DNA of 64,000 nt. It comes from Anaerolineae bacterium (GTDB lineage Bacteria; Chloroflexota; Anaerolineae; Anaerolineales; Villigracilaceae). Each line of letters starts with the position of its first letter. Position 1 is the first letter of the stretch. The notes beneath the pieces were generated by a model that worked only from the letters and a program-made list of their open reading frames with translations, was not told where the DNA came from and made no database searches. Shown piece after piece: positions 27,570 through 35,134 of the stretch. Location of the stretch: NCBI GenBank assembly GCA_018645405.1, contig JABGOQ010000065.1, forward strand, positions 39,995-103,994. The letters run 5' to 3'. Position numbers and translations under genes: made by a program.

Positions 27570-28454
27570 ATGGAAAATATCATCGTTTGGCTCGAAGAAA
27601 CAATCGGGCTAAATCCTGAAATCCAGCACAATTTATTTGAAACCCTGCTCACTGTCGTGTTGCTTTGGTTAGCCCAGCGTTTATTGGTGACTATCCTAAA
27701 AAACTCGGTTGAAAATTTTGAGCGACGCTACCAATGGCAAAAGGGAATTGGCTACTTAAGCTTTATTATTGGGCTGATTGCAATTGGGCGGATTTGGCTA
27801 ACGGGGATGGAGACCGTGGTCACCTTTTTGGGGCTGCTTTCGGCGGGTATCGCGATTGCGCTGAAAGACCCTCTGATAAACATCGCTGGCTGGATATATA
27901 TCCTCGCCCGCAAGCCCTTCGACGTGGGCGACCGAATCGAAATCAAGGGTGTTGCTGGTGACGTGATCGACCTGCGTATTTTCCAATTCTCGATCATGGA
28001 AATCGGAAACTGGGTCAACGCCGACCAATCCACCGGACGCGTATTGCATATCCCCAACGGCATCATCTTCACCAGCATCTTGAGCAATTACTCACATGGC
28101 TTTCAATATATCTGGAACGAACTCGAAGTATTGATCACTTTTGAAAGCAATTGGCTAAAAGCCAAGAAAACACTATCAAAAATAGTCAGCGACTTCAACC
28201 AATCGGATGCGGGAAAAATCACTGACGCTGGTATGCAGGTGCCTGAAAATTTCATGCTCAAAACTGGAAAAACCACGCCCATCGTTTACACTTCTGTACA
28301 GGAAAGCGGGGTATTACTCACTGTCCGCTACTTGTGTAGGCCACGCCGTCGCCGCAGTTCTACCAGCACAATTTGGGAAAATATCCTAATCGCCTTTGCC
28401 GCTACGCCAGATATTGAGCTGGCCTACCCCACCCAGCGTTTTTACAAGCAGTAG
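27570..28454 (+). CDS. MscS-family mechanosensitive channel
   Basis: A 294-residue small MscS. Hydrophobic helices lie at about 22-45, 60-80 and 85-110; the last is the pore helix (FLGLLSAGIAIALKDPLINIAGW). The beta domain follows: RKPFDVGDRIEIKGVAGDVIDL, the classic MscS signature. It opens under membrane tension to release osmolytes. The Shine-Dalgarno gagg lies within a short tandem repeat (tctgaagtctgaggtct) that also precedes the pyrophosphatase gene. Confidence 0.92.
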   Translation: MENIIVWLEETIGLNPEIQHNLFETLLTVVLLWLAQRLLVTILKNSVENFERRYQWQKGIGYLSFIIGLIAIGRIWLTGMETVVTFLGLLSAGIAIALKDPLINIAGWIYILARKPFDVGDRIEIKGVAGDVIDLRIFQFSIMEIGNWVNADQSTGRVLHIPNGIIFTSILSNYSHGFQYIWNELEVLITFESNWLKAKKTLSKIVSDFNQSDAGKITDAGMQVPENFMLKTGKTTPIVYTSVQESGVLLTVRYLCRPRRRRSSTSTIWENILIAFAATPDIELAYPTQRFYKQ

Positions 28455-28455
28455 C

Positions 28456-28651
28456 CCCCTCTCCCCTAAAGGGTATCTGGAAGAGAAACTGCTTCGCATC
28501 CCCCAAATGCGACGAAGTGATGTCGCATTTGGGGGAGATACAGGCCCTCCTGATAGCAACGCTCCGCGTTGCGACATTATAAAAGACCACAACGCGGAGC
28601 GTCGTTATTAGGAAAAAATCTGAAGTCTGAAGTCTAAAATCTGAGGTCTAC
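28456..28651. repeat. Cluster of palindromes and a heptanucleotide tandem repeat
   Basis: A cccctctcccctaaaggg core resembles the element in cofE. Stem 28500-28513 pairs with 28522-28535 (14 bp). Stem 28559-28571 pairs with 28590-28602 (13 bp). Near 28619-28650 come imperfect copies of tctgaag, and the last provides the Shine-Dalgarno of the next gene. No gene is seen. Confidence 0.7.
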
Positions 28652-28653
28652 AA

Positions 28654-29997
28654 ATGAGCAAAACTTATGTAATTGGACATATCAACCCCGACACTGATAC
28701 CATCGCGGCAGCAACGGGCTATGCCTGGCTGCTGAACGAACGCGATGATAGTGCTGTGCAGGCGGCGCGGGCGGGGACGCTGAATATGCAGACAGCGTGG
28801 GTGCTGAAACATTTGGAATTAGATGCGCCGATTTTGCTAAACGATGCTTCGCCAAGATTTGAGACTCTGGTGCGCCGATTGGATACAACTGACCCGGACG
28901 CACCGCTAAGAGAGGCGTGGGCAATCGCTTCGCGCACGGGTGGAGTTGCTCCCGTTGTGGACGCAGACGGGAAGCCCTTTGGCTTGATCACGGGGGGCAG
29001 TATTTTTGCCTATATGGGCGAGGTGGTCGGCGCGCATAGTAAAAAACAGGAGATGAAAATCGCCGATGTTTTAGACGCGCCCTGCCGAGAAGCCTGCAAT
29101 ATGGACGTGCCGCAATTTAAATCCAGTGGACGGATTCGCGATTCGCTTAATCGCTTGCTCCGTTATGAAGGGGATAATTTCTTTGTCGTCAATGAGAGTG
29201 GCGTATACAGGGGCGTTTGCCGTCAACGGGAGGCCTTGAACCCACCGCGTATTAAAATTATCATGGTAGATCATAATGAAGCGCGACAGGCTTTGGCGCA
29301 TCTCGAAGAAGCGGAGTTGATCGAGATTCTCGACCATCACCGCTTGGGGAATCCCTCTACACATGTCCCAATCCGTTTTACAGTAGATATTGTGGGCAGC
29401 ACCAGCACGCTGGTTTCTGAAAAAATTGAAGAAGCCGGGCTGAGCGCGCCCCCCAGAATTGCAGGGCTTTTGCTGGCAGGCTTACTCTCAGATACATTAA
29501 TTTTGACATCCCCGACCACCACAGATAGAGATAAAGCCGCTGCCAAAAGGATGGGACGCTGGGCATTCGTACATGGTGGCCCTCTTGAAAGTGAAACCGT
29601 CCAAAGCTACGGCGAGCAAATTCTGAGCGCGGGAGCGGGACTCTCCTCACGTACCCCCGAGGAAATTGTCTCCACCGATATGAAACTCTACGATGGCGGC
29701 AATTACCGTTTCGCGGTCGCGCAAGCCGAAGTGACCGACTTGCAACAACTCGCCAAATATCTCGAAAAGCTAAAAGTTGCCCTCGAAGATTTGCGCAGCA
29801 AAAAAGCCGTCGATTTTGCGATGCTGATGGTCACAGACGTGGTGCGTGGCTCCAGTCAATTGCTGATCGTGAACGAACCACCCGAATTGAACGATCTCCC
29901 CTACCCACGCCAGCCAGATGGAACACGCCGCGCGAAGGGCGTCGTGTCGCGGAAGAAGCAGTTGTTGCCCGGGGTTTTGGGGCTGTTGGAGAGGTAA
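28654..29997 (+). CDS. ppaC: Family II manganese-dependent inorganic pyrophosphatase with CBS domains
   Basis: A 447-residue DHH-DHHA2 phosphoesterase. GHINPDTDTIAAA (residues 8-20) and MVDHNE / ILDHHRLG (near 207 and 225) supply the metal ligands. Residues about 60-195, between the first motif and the second, form a CBS pair (ITGGSIFAYM, FFVVNESGVYRGV). DHHA2 ends with the substrate-binding RKKQLLP. CBS-type enzymes hydrolyse pyrophosphate and are inhibited by AMP or ADP and activated by ATP or diadenosine polyphosphates; no DRTGG domain is seen. It uses the repeat-derived gaggt as Shine-Dalgarno. Confidence 0.92.
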   Translation: MSKTYVIGHINPDTDTIAAATGYAWLLNERDDSAVQAARAGTLNMQTAWVLKHLELDAPILLNDASPRFETLVRRLDTTDPDAPLREAWAIASRTGGVAPVVDADGKPFGLITGGSIFAYMGEVVGAHSKKQEMKIADVLDAPCREACNMDVPQFKSSGRIRDSLNRLLRYEGDNFFVVNESGVYRGVCRQREALNPPRIKIIMVDHNEARQALAHLEEAELIEILDHHRLGNPSTHVPIRFTVDIVGSTSTLVSEKIEEAGLSAPPRIAGLLLAGLLSDTLILTSPTTTDRDKAAAKRMGRWAFVHGGPLESETVQSYGEQILSAGAGLSSRTPEEIVSTDMKLYDGGNYRFAVAQAEVTDLQQLAKYLEKLKVALEDLRSKKAVDFAMLMVTDVVRGSSQLLIVNEPPELNDLPYPRQPDGTRRAKGVVSRKKQLLPGVLGLLER

Positions 29998-30005
29998 CCA
30001 CACTT

Positions 30006-30809
30006 ATGGATATCATACCTCCACCCAGGTTATATAAATATCAACCATATAATGTGCAAACATTAGATAATCTAAAAGATCGACGTATATGGTTTTCTAA
30101 ACCAATTCGCTTCAATGATCCTTTTGACTGTTCAATTAATTTTGCATTTGAAAAGATGACTGGCGATCAATGGAATGATTATTACAATGAATTGAAAGAA
30201 ATTTGGGAAAAAGACGATGATGCAACTTTCAAAGTGGAGTACGAAAAATATTTTCAAGGAGACGTACTAAGCGATGAACTAAAGACAGGGTTCACTCTTG
30301 CTATTACAAAAATACTGAAAAGCGAATTGGTATATCAAATTCAAGGCAAAGGTATTGCTTGTTTCTCAGAAAAAGCAGACGACATTCTTATGTGGTCGCA
30401 TTATTCCGATGGACATAGAGGGTTTTACTTAGAATTTGACACTAGATTTGAACCTTTTTCAAAATCGCTTCCAGTCAAATATTCTGAAACGCTACCAATT
30501 TTGTCACCCCGAGACAAAACAATTCACCCACTCATGATTCTAGCTACTACAAAATCTATTGGTTGGTCTTATGAAAAAGAATGGAGGGCTTTTCATGAAG
30601 AAGGGGACAAGGAATTTGGTATTGATGTAGAAACATTAACTGGCGTGTATTTTGGAAGTGCAATGCCATATGTGCACAAAGAAGTAATATCTTTGATCCT
30701 GCGTGATTCACCGACAAAGCTATACGAATCAAAAATTTCTAAATCAGAATTCAAAGTTAAATTTCAACAAACACAGTACACGCCCTTCAATTATAGTACA
30801 GAGCATTAA
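30006..30809 (+). CDS. DUF2971 family protein of unknown function
   Basis: A 267-residue soluble protein. LYKYQPYNVQTLDNLKDRRI, WFSKPIRFNDPFDC (about 30-43) and CFSEKADDILMWSHYSDGHRGF (120-141 region) with FYLEF are the marks of DUF2971. The biochemical role of the family is not established. The gene is visibly richer in A and T than the pyrophosphatase gene 8 bp upstream, which hints at acquisition. ggagagg lies 10 nt before ATG, inside the end of the preceding gene. It may be cotranscribed with the pyrophosphatase. Confidence 0.82.
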   Translation: MDIIPPPRLYKYQPYNVQTLDNLKDRRIWFSKPIRFNDPFDCSINFAFEKMTGDQWNDYYNELKEIWEKDDDATFKVEYEKYFQGDVLSDELKTGFTLAITKILKSELVYQIQGKGIACFSEKADDILMWSHYSDGHRGFYLEFDTRFEPFSKSLPVKYSETLPILSPRDKTIHPLMILATTKSIGWSYEKEWRAFHEEGDKEFGIDVETLTGVYFGSAMPYVHKEVISLILRDSPTKLYESKISKSEFKVKFQQTQYTPFNYSTEH

Positions 30810-30913
30810 AAGTAAAACAGCGGCAAAATTCACCAATTCCGTTTAAACTCTTCACACAAAATGCAAGCGACAATACAAGTAGAAGTAATTTGCTAAGCTC
30901 AAAAGGATTTTAT

Positions 30914-31381
30914 ATGCCCACAGATCACGATCATATGCTCCACACCGTCAGGATGGCAAAAGCTGCTGGAGAAGCAGGAAATCTGCCCATTGGCGCGGTT
31001 ATTGTTTTAGACGGCAAAGTCATCGCTGAAGGGCAGAATCGGCTCTGGTTCCCACGCACCGATCCCGGGCGGCATGCTGAGATCGACGCGCTGGCTGGGG
31101 TTGATCATACACTTTGGCCACGCGCTAAAGAAATGACTCTCTATACCACGCTTGAACCTTGCCTAATGTGCCTGAGCACAATTCTCTTACATTGCATTGG
31201 GCACATAGTATATGGAGCAAAGGATTCGCGCGGCGGTGCGCTTTGCACTGTTGGACATATGCCACCCGCATTTGAGCGTTTCTACAAAGAAATCAAGATG
31301 ACCGGTCCCGCCATGCCTGAAGAGTGTAATGAGCTCTTCCGACAAACGGTTATGATAATCGAATCACGTATTGCCAAATAA
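30914..31381 (+). CDS. CMP/dCMP-type nucleoside deaminase
   Basis: A 155-residue zinc deaminase. HAEIDAL (about 54-60) gives the zinc His and catalytic Glu, and LEPCLMC (about 80-86) gives the two zinc cysteines, as in the cytidine deaminase-like fold. IVYGAKDSRGGA follows. The family covers guanine deaminase, tRNA adenosine deaminase and related enzymes; the substrate is uncertain, and it is a little short of the distinctive tRNA-binding features. A longer frame from 30890 exists, but aaagga lies between the two starts and fits ATG 30914. Confidence 0.86.
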   Translation: MPTDHDHMLHTVRMAKAAGEAGNLPIGAVIVLDGKVIAEGQNRLWFPRTDPGRHAEIDALAGVDHTLWPRAKEMTLYTTLEPCLMCLSTILLHCIGHIVYGAKDSRGGALCTVGHMPPAFERFYKEIKMTGPAMPEECNELFRQTVMIIESRIAK

Positions 31382-31745
31382 AACTAACTTCATTTCTTGT
31401 GAGCAGGAAAATATTATCAGGTAAGAAATCACATCTGCACATTTTTAATGCGAATGGCACGAATTAGTAATTTTCACGAATTTTTCCTCATGTTTTTGTT
31501 TTTATTCGCGCCATTCGCCAATTCGCGAAAATTTACGTTGAAATCTTAGACACTGACTTCGTATTTTCAGACAGCATTTATGCGCACCCACTATGGAGTA
31601 AATCGTGAAGTGCTGAATATAGCATTACGATTACTCAATTATCATTTTTGTAACCATCGGAGAACCCTTAGTGTTATAGCCAACAGATAATTTAATCATA
31701 ACCTCGTGACAATACAACTTTATTCGTATCTTCGGAGCAAGAACT
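31382..31745. repeat. Gene-free spacer with a gcgaat-family inverted repeat
   Basis: gcgaatggcacgaat (31450-31464) pairs with attcgcgccattcgc (31504-31518) with one mismatch, and aattttcacgaatt pairs with aattcgcgaaaatt nearby. The rest (31535-31725) is plain sequence in which I see no gene. Confidence 0.65.
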
Positions 31746-32762
31746 ATGCAACTAGAAAAAATGCTGCGCACAGTCAGCAGAACATTTGCAGTTTCCATCG
31801 AACGCCTGCCATCGGCCCTAAGCGAGGCAGTTAGGCTTTCTTATTTATTATTACGTGTCTCAGATTGTCTCGAAGATAATGATATGCTGGCACCCCAGCA
31901 TAAAGCAGAGCTGCTTCGTCTTTGGGTGCAGGTGCTGGATGGGAGAATACCAGTAACTGCGCTAACAAAAGAAATCGCACATCTTGATCCAAACGACCCT
32001 GAAGTCTATGTTGCGCAACACGCAGGTCAGCTTCTTGAGGCCTTAAATCAACTCCCCCACGAGATTCAAGAGATCGTTGTTCGCCACGTCAGCCAATCTT
32101 CACTAGGAATGGCACGGTGGCAGGAGCATGGTCCCATTGTCAACACTGAAGAAGAGATGGATGATTATATGCACGAGGTTGCTGGGCGCGTAGGCTACTT
32201 ACTAACTGATCTTTTTGGATGGCACTCATCGGCTTTTCAAGAAAGAGAAGATTTATTGCGACCGCTGGCGCGTCATTTTGGACTGGCCTTACAAACGGTC
32301 AACATCATCCGTGGCTTGCGCAAAGATTATGAGCGTGGCTGGGTTTTTGTTCCACGCACTTTTTACGAACCACTGGGATTAACAAGAGATAGTCTCTTTG
32401 CTCAGGAAAACACAGAAAAAGCGCTTCAGGTGATTAATCTCTTGGCCAATAAAGCGGAAAATCATTTGCAACTTGGCCTGGAATATATTACAACTATTCC
32501 CCAGAACCATCACAGAATTAGGCTTTGCTGCATGTGGCCGCTCTTCTTCGCAAAAAAAACTCTGACATTGAGCCGCGATAATATGCACGTCATCCTAAAG
32601 GGCGCAAAAATCACGCGTAATGACGTTACAACTATTATCCGCGAAACCACGCTCATGGGCTGGTCAAATCAATGGTTGAGAAATTATTACCAGCGTTTGC
32701 AGACTGCTCAACCGATTCCCATAAGATCATCACTCTATAGGAACTCTTCTTACAAAAAATGA
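31746..32762 (+). CDS. Squalene/phytoene synthase family protein
   Basis: A 338-residue all-alpha prenyl synthase. SRTFAVSIERLP (11-22), LRVSDCLEDN with the first Asp motif D40/E43/D44, and YMHEVAGRVGYLLTDLF (about 140) match head-to-head C30/C40 synthases. The second Asp motif, normally NIIRDxxxD, reads NIIRGLRKDYERG with Gly190 in place of the first Asp, while D194 is kept. It may make squalene or a related hydrocarbon, or its activity may be altered. ggag lies upstream of ATG. Its stop overlaps the xdhC start (ATGA). Confidence 0.87.
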   Translation: MQLEKMLRTVSRTFAVSIERLPSALSEAVRLSYLLLRVSDCLEDNDMLAPQHKAELLRLWVQVLDGRIPVTALTKEIAHLDPNDPEVYVAQHAGQLLEALNQLPHEIQEIVVRHVSQSSLGMARWQEHGPIVNTEEEMDDYMHEVAGRVGYLLTDLFGWHSSAFQEREDLLRPLARHFGLALQTVNIIRGLRKDYERGWVFVPRTFYEPLGLTRDSLFAQENTEKALQVINLLANKAENHLQLGLEYITTIPQNHHRIRLCCMWPLFFAKKTLTLSRDNMHVILKGAKITRNDVTTIIRETTLMGWSNQWLRNYYQRLQTAQPIPIRSSLYRNSSYKK

Positions 32763-33550
32763 AAACAATCTATCAAGCACTCGCAGAAATTGAATCAACG
32801 AATCAGGTCGCGGCACTCGCAACGATTGTCCGCAGCCACGGATCAACGCCACGCCACGGAACGAGCAAAATGCTCGTTTACGCCGACGGTAGCAGCATCG
32901 GGACAGTCGGTGGTGGAGAGCTGGAGAAACGCGTCCGTGCTGCTGCGCTCGAAGCCATGCAAGATGGCGAGGCACGCTACCTTACCTATAATATGAACGA
33001 CCCATCCAAAGGCGATGCCGGCATCTGCGGCGGGATAGTGGAGGTCTTTGTGGAAGCAATCTTGCCTAACCCCACACTACTAATTGTTGGCGCGGGCCAT
33101 GTCGGGAAAGCCGTTGCGCATCTCGCAAAATGGCTGGATTTCCGCGTCGTCATCGCCGAAGACAAGCCAGAATTTTGCACGCCAGAACATATTCCGGGGG
33201 GGGATGAGTATCTACCTGTAGCGATGGACGAGATTACCAAACATCTGCAGATTAACGCACAGACCTTTATCGTCATGGCAACGCGCGGCGCGGATGTGGA
33301 TGCTATAGCATTGCCTGATTTGCTAGAAAGTGACGCTGCTTACATCGGCGTAATCGGCTCAAAGCGACGCTGGTTAGAAGCAAGCAAGTTGACAATCGAG
33401 CGAGGCGTAGATGAAGAGCAGCTCAAACGCGTCCATTCGCCAATCGGCCTTGAAATTGAAGCTGAAACGCCGGAGGAGATCGCCATCAGCATTATGGCAG
33501 AAGTTTTGATGATCCGTCATGGTGGGACAGGCGAGCAAATGACTATCTAG
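32759..33550 (+). CDS. xdhC: XdhC/CoxI family Moco insertion factor
   Basis: A 263-residue protein. VRSHGSTPRHGTSKMLV (24-40) and GTVGGGELE (48-56) form the XdhC/CoxI domain; GICGGIVEVFVE (about 82-93) carries the conserved Cys. Residues about 100-235 are a Rossmann domain (LLIVGAGHVGKAVAHLA, MATRGADVDA, IGVIGSKRR). XdhC binds molybdenum cofactor and loads it, after sulfuration, into xanthine dehydrogenase-type enzymes. The natural client here is XdhD, encoded 6.5 kb upstream. It overlaps the squalene synthase-like gene, so the two should be translated together despite unrelated roles. Confidence 0.93.
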   Translation: MKTIYQALAEIESTNQVAALATIVRSHGSTPRHGTSKMLVYADGSSIGTVGGGELEKRVRAAALEAMQDGEARYLTYNMNDPSKGDAGICGGIVEVFVEAILPNPTLLIVGAGHVGKAVAHLAKWLDFRVVIAEDKPEFCTPEHIPGGDEYLPVAMDEITKHLQINAQTFIVMATRGADVDAIALPDLLESDAAYIGVIGSKRRWLEASKLTIERGVDEEQLKRVHSPIGLEIEAETPEEIAISIMAEVLMIRHGGTGEQMTI

Positions 33551-33645
33551 CCTCTCAGAAATTTACAACTAAATTGGGTAGAAAAACGTAGATTGAATAA
33601 GCTATAATGAAAGCGTTATTATGATGTATAGATAAGGAGAAAAAG

Positions 33646-34689
33646 ATGGCGAGAATTTTTGATGTAATTGAATATCCCAACGAAATGGAAAACGAGATTG
33701 TGCACCGCTTCCCTGAAACAGGGATTGGTGACTACAGAATTGGCTCTCAAGTAATTGTGCGTGAGTCGCAAAATGCTATTTTCTTCCGTGATGGACAAGC
33801 ACTCGATAAATTTGGCCCCGGACGACATACCATAGCAACGGCAAATATCCCCAAAGTTATTGATTTTATCGGCAAAGCCTTTAATAACCGTACGCCTTTC
33901 CCGGCAGAAGTTTATTTTGTCTCGATGAAAGAATTTACCGATCTAAAATGGGGCACGCCTCAACCGATTATTGTGCGTAACCCCGGAGTTGGTTTGGGCG
34001 TGGCACTCCTGCAAGGATTTGGCACCTACTCCGTTGAAGTTGGCGACCCACAACAATTTGTAACTCAGGTTGTCGGCACAGATGGCTCTTTTATGCTGGA
34101 TGAGATTGACGATCGTCTGCGCAATATGTTACTCTCCAAATTTGCCGATTTGCTTGGCGAAACAGGCGCAAAAAGCAATGTGCTAGAAATGATTGGGCTC
34201 ACTGAAGAACTTGGTGCTGGCGTGCGAGCCAAAGCCCAACCCGATTTTGCCGCGCTGGGCTTAACGCTCAAATCTTTCTATATTGGCAACCTGAAACCCT
34301 CCTCCAAATCGGCGCAAGAACTGCGCGATATGGGCATGCTCGATCTCAGCGTCTACACGCAACTCCAAGCCGCAGATGCAATGCGTGACGCAGCTCAAAA
34401 TGAAGGTGGCGGAGCCGGTCTCACTGCTGGCATCGGCGCTGGCATGGGCATCGGTAATTTGATGCAAAACGCCACATCTGGTGCGGCAACACAACAACAA
34501 GCAGCACCCGCAGCGGCAGCAAGTGGAGGAATGCCCTCCGTGATGACCCCCGCCGAAGCCGCCTCTATTCTCAAAGTTTCGCAAGAAGATGTGATGGCAG
34601 CCATCACGGCTGGTGATCTCAAAGCGAAAAAACTTGGCAACGCCTATAGAATTAGTAAAGGTGCGCTTGAGAAATTCTTAAGCGAGTAA
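33646..34689 (+). CDS. SPFH-domain protein fused to an excisionase-type HTH
   Basis: A 347-residue protein. Residues about 20-235 are an SPFH/band-7 domain of the YdjI type (RFPETGIGDYRIGSQVIVRE, FFRDGQALDKFGPGRHT). A Gly/Ala/Gln-rich linker spans about 255-295. Residues about 300-347 (MTPAEAASILKVSQEDVMAA then KKLGNAYRISKGALEKFL) form a MerR/excisionase-like helix-turn-helix. YdjI-type proteins usually end in a zinc ribbon or short binding tail, so the DNA-binding-like tail is unusual. tataat is at 33603-33608 and aaggag lies 8 nt before ATG. The gene is monocistronic, with a terminator. Confidence 0.85.
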   Translation: MARIFDVIEYPNEMENEIVHRFPETGIGDYRIGSQVIVRESQNAIFFRDGQALDKFGPGRHTIATANIPKVIDFIGKAFNNRTPFPAEVYFVSMKEFTDLKWGTPQPIIVRNPGVGLGVALLQGFGTYSVEVGDPQQFVTQVVGTDGSFMLDEIDDRLRNMLLSKFADLLGETGAKSNVLEMIGLTEELGAGVRAKAQPDFAALGLTLKSFYIGNLKPSSKSAQELRDMGMLDLSVYTQLQAADAMRDAAQNEGGGAGLTAGIGAGMGIGNLMQNATSGAATQQQAAPAAAASGGMPSVMTPAEAASILKVSQEDVMAAITAGDLKAKKLGNAYRISKGALEKFLSE

Positions 34690-34719
34690 GGTAAATTGCA
34701 GGTTCAAGGTTTAAAGTTG

Positions 34720-34754
34720 AAGGTCGTTCTCAAAACCGAGAACGACCTTTTTTA
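34720..34754 (+). terminator. Rho-independent terminator of the SPFH-HTH gene
   Basis: A 12-bp perfect stem (34720-34731 with 34738-34749), a 6-nt loop and a T-rich tail. Confidence 0.88.
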
Positions 34755-34760
34755 TTTGGG

Positions 34761-34860
34761 ATGAAGAGCCGCTTCGCGCGTGATTTGGGCTTGCTTCCGT
34801 TTTTTTGCCCCCTCTGCCCTGAAGGGCATCTCCCCCAAATTCTAAGTACTAAATTTAGGG
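34761..34860. repeat. Intergenic repeat: NGSKPK-type element and palindromes
   Basis: 34761-34801 is about 90% identical to 51013-51054. A related core occurs at 59859-59887 and, strikingly, inside the aldehyde oxidoreductase gene at 41701-41729. It is followed by small palindromes (gccct/agggc, and cccc...gggg near 34833-34859). The rest of the gap 34690-35134 holds the terminator and the nnr remnant. Confidence 0.7.
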
Positions 34861-34901
34861 GAGAACAACTTTCAACATTCAACCTGTAAACCTTCCAACC
34901 G

Positions 34902-34994
34902 TTACTCCAAATCCGCGAGCACATTCGGCACAAACGCAAGAATATCACCCGCCAAAACGGTACGGATGCCCCTATCATCTCCTCTGCAGTCAAG
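34902..34994 (-). pseudogene. Decayed second copy of the 3' end of nnr
   Basis: 28 bases (34907-34934) are identical to 38552-38579, the end of the NAD(P)HX repair gene. Similarity continues for about 90 bases in total. Read on the minus strand, TAEEMIGA matches the real TAAEMIGA and, after a one-base frame shift, VLAGDILAFVPNVLADL is recoverable. Only about the last 29 codons are present. Both copies lie in the same orientation, 3.6 kb apart, bracketing the EAL gene and a gene-free stretch. Confidence 0.85.
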
Positions 34995-35134
34995 AGGCAA
35001 TTTTTAATTTTCCCAAATGTGTATTTTACTACGAGGCACACCTTACTAATTCGTTTATTTCGTGCTTTTTGCTCTAAACTCAGTTCTTTGCCTTTTGGTT
35101 TTTTATCAGGCAGAAATGCATAGTGGTGATGCTG

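Noticed and set aside
28618..28652. Tandem tctgaag units considered as a CRISPR-like array
   Set aside because: Units are heptamers without spacers, and no cas gene is present.
34730..35041. 103-codon minus-strand frame
   Set aside because: It is made of a repeat, a terminator arm and the frameshifted nnr remnant; it is not a gene.
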